A stretch of DNA of 13,362 nt from CAYRGG01 sp964423745 (GTDB lineage: Bacteria; Pseudomonadota; Gammaproteobacteria; Competibacterales; Competibacteraceae). This document shows positions 12,719 to 13,362 of the stretch, piece by piece. Under the pieces are notes generated by a model. It saw nothing but the letters and a program-made list of their open reading frames with translations, did not search any database and was not told where the DNA came from. The position numbers and the translations under genes were made by a program. Every line of letters starts with the position of its first letter. Positions within the stretch are counted from its first letter, which is position 1. The stretch is from NCBI GenBank assembly GCA_964423745.1, contig CAYRGG010000088.1:1-13362 (forward strand), given 5' to 3'.

Positions 12719-13362
12719 GTGAAGTTGATGAAGAAAAATGCCACCCTAGAGGCTGCTAAAGGATCTAGCCGTTCTGTGGGTTTTGGCGCCACTATGTCCG
12801 TGGACCGCCGGACATTTTTAAAGAGTTCAGGGATTGCTGTGGGTGGCTCCGCCATCGCGGCCATGGCGACCCCTGGATTGATGAGAAAATCCCAAGGCGC
12901 GGTAACCCAGCGGGGTACCGGAGATATTAAAACCGTGCGCTCTGTATGCACCCACTGCTCGGTGGGCTGTGGTATTTACGCCGAAGTCCAGGATGGTGTC
13001 TGGGTGGGTCAGGAACCCGCCTTCGATCATCCGTTTAATTTGGGCTCTCATTGTGCCAAAGGCGCTTCGGTGCGGGAACATGGTCATGGCGAGCGACGGG
13101 TTAAATACCCCATGAAGCTGGTGAACGGCAAATGGAAACGTTTGTCTTGGCAACAGGCCCTGGACGAGGTGGGTGATAAGCTGCTCAGTATTCGTGAGCA
13201 GTCGGGTCCGGATGCGGTATTTTGGTTAGGTTCTGCAAAACACAATAATGAGCAAGCTTATCTGGTGCGTAAGTTGGCCGCCCTATGGGGCACTAATAAC
13301 GTAGACCATCAAGCCCGTATCTGTCATTCCACCACCGTGGCCGGGGTAGCCAATACTTGGGG
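12719..13362 (+). CDS. fdhA: Formate dehydrogenase catalytic (alpha) subunit, N-terminal part, cut by window end
   Basis: The first 214 codons; the gene runs off the window. The start is GTG 12719 because AAGGAGG (12704-12710) lies 8 nt before it; in-frame ATGs at 12728 and 12794 are less likely. A twin-arginine signal (DRRTFLKSS, 29-37) directs export to the periplasm. The [4Fe-4S] ligands are C77, C80, C84 and C112. The segment QARICHSTTVAG (198-209) matches the active site of FdnG-type enzymes, with C202 where E. coli has selenocysteine and H203 as the catalytic histidine. The enzyme oxidises formate to CO2 at a Mo or W bis-MGD centre and passes electrons through iron-sulfur and probably cytochrome subunits, expected just downstream. 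The upstream chaperone and FdhX genes support this role. Confidence 0.93.
   Translation, partial: MKLMKKNATLEAAKGSSRSVGFGATMSVDRRTFLKSSGIAVGGSAIAAMATPGLMRKSQGAVTQRGTGDIKTVRSVCTHCSVGCGIYAEVQDGVWVGQEPAFDHPFNLGSHCAKGASVREHGHGERRVKYPMKLVNGKWKRLSWQQALDEVGDKLLSIREQSGPDAVFWLGSAKHNNEQAYLVRKLAALWGTNNVDHQARICHSTTVAGVANTW

Noticed and set aside
12655..13153. Two minus-strand reading frames of about 100 codons opposite the formate dehydrogenase gene.
   Set aside because: They lie opposite the well-supported Tat signal and [4Fe-4S] region of the catalytic subunit and have no recognisable protein features.
1..13362. CRISPR arrays, insertion sequences, integrases and prophage genes.
   Set aside because: I saw no regularly spaced repeats, transposase motifs or phage proteins on either strand.

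Overview
The window looks like a chromosomal stretch of a gammaproteobacterium of moderate GC content. The signs are the tRNA-Val / thrS / infC order, a DUF1820 protein, GspA/GspB-type secretion accessory proteins, and a periplasmic formate dehydrogenase region with DUF3305, DUF3306, a TorD-like chaperone and a small Tat protein. I cannot name the genus; a purple-sulfur or Nitrosococcus-like relative is only a guess.

Layout. (1) Positions 1-2214, minus strand: tRNA-Val(GAC), a hairpin with a T tract that could end or attenuate transcription, thrS, and the first 20 codons of infC, which apparently starts at ATC. (2) 2215-4917: a small two-helix membrane protein (minus), a TraB/PrgY-family membrane protein (plus), and an EamA/DMT transporter (minus) whose 3' end overlaps the TraB gene tail to tail. 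(3) 4953-5806, minus: a DUF1820 protein and an unrecognised helical protein, probably in one operon with the transporter. They are followed by about 500 bp of very AT-rich spacer without a convincing gene. (4) 6310-8744, plus: gspA (AAA+ ATPase with a peptidoglycan-binding domain) and gspB, two accessory proteins of type II secretion, with no core secretion genes visible. (5) 8783-13362, plus: an operon that opens with a near-consensus FNR/Anr box and a good sigma-70 promoter. It encodes DUF3305, DUF3306, a multi-cluster iron-sulfur protein, a TorD-like chaperone, the small Tat protein FdhX, and the 5' part of the formate dehydrogenase catalytic subunit, cut by the window end.

How region 5 works together: the last gene encodes a Tat-exported molybdenum or tungsten bis-MGD enzyme with a [4Fe-4S] cluster and cysteine (not selenocysteine) at the metal-ligand position. 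The TorD-like protein probably holds it until cofactor insertion is complete. The iron-sulfur protein, FdhX and the two DUF proteins are regular companions of such enzymes, but their roles are less clear. The FNR-like box suggests induction when oxygen is low. A roughly 119-bp palindromic element lies between fdhX and the catalytic subunit.

The window does not contain a clearly new system. The most notable items are the non-canonical infC start, the FNR box and operator-like palindromes before the formate dehydrogenase operon, the unusual cysteine pattern and domain make-up of the iron-sulfur protein, and the structured palindromic element inside that operon.
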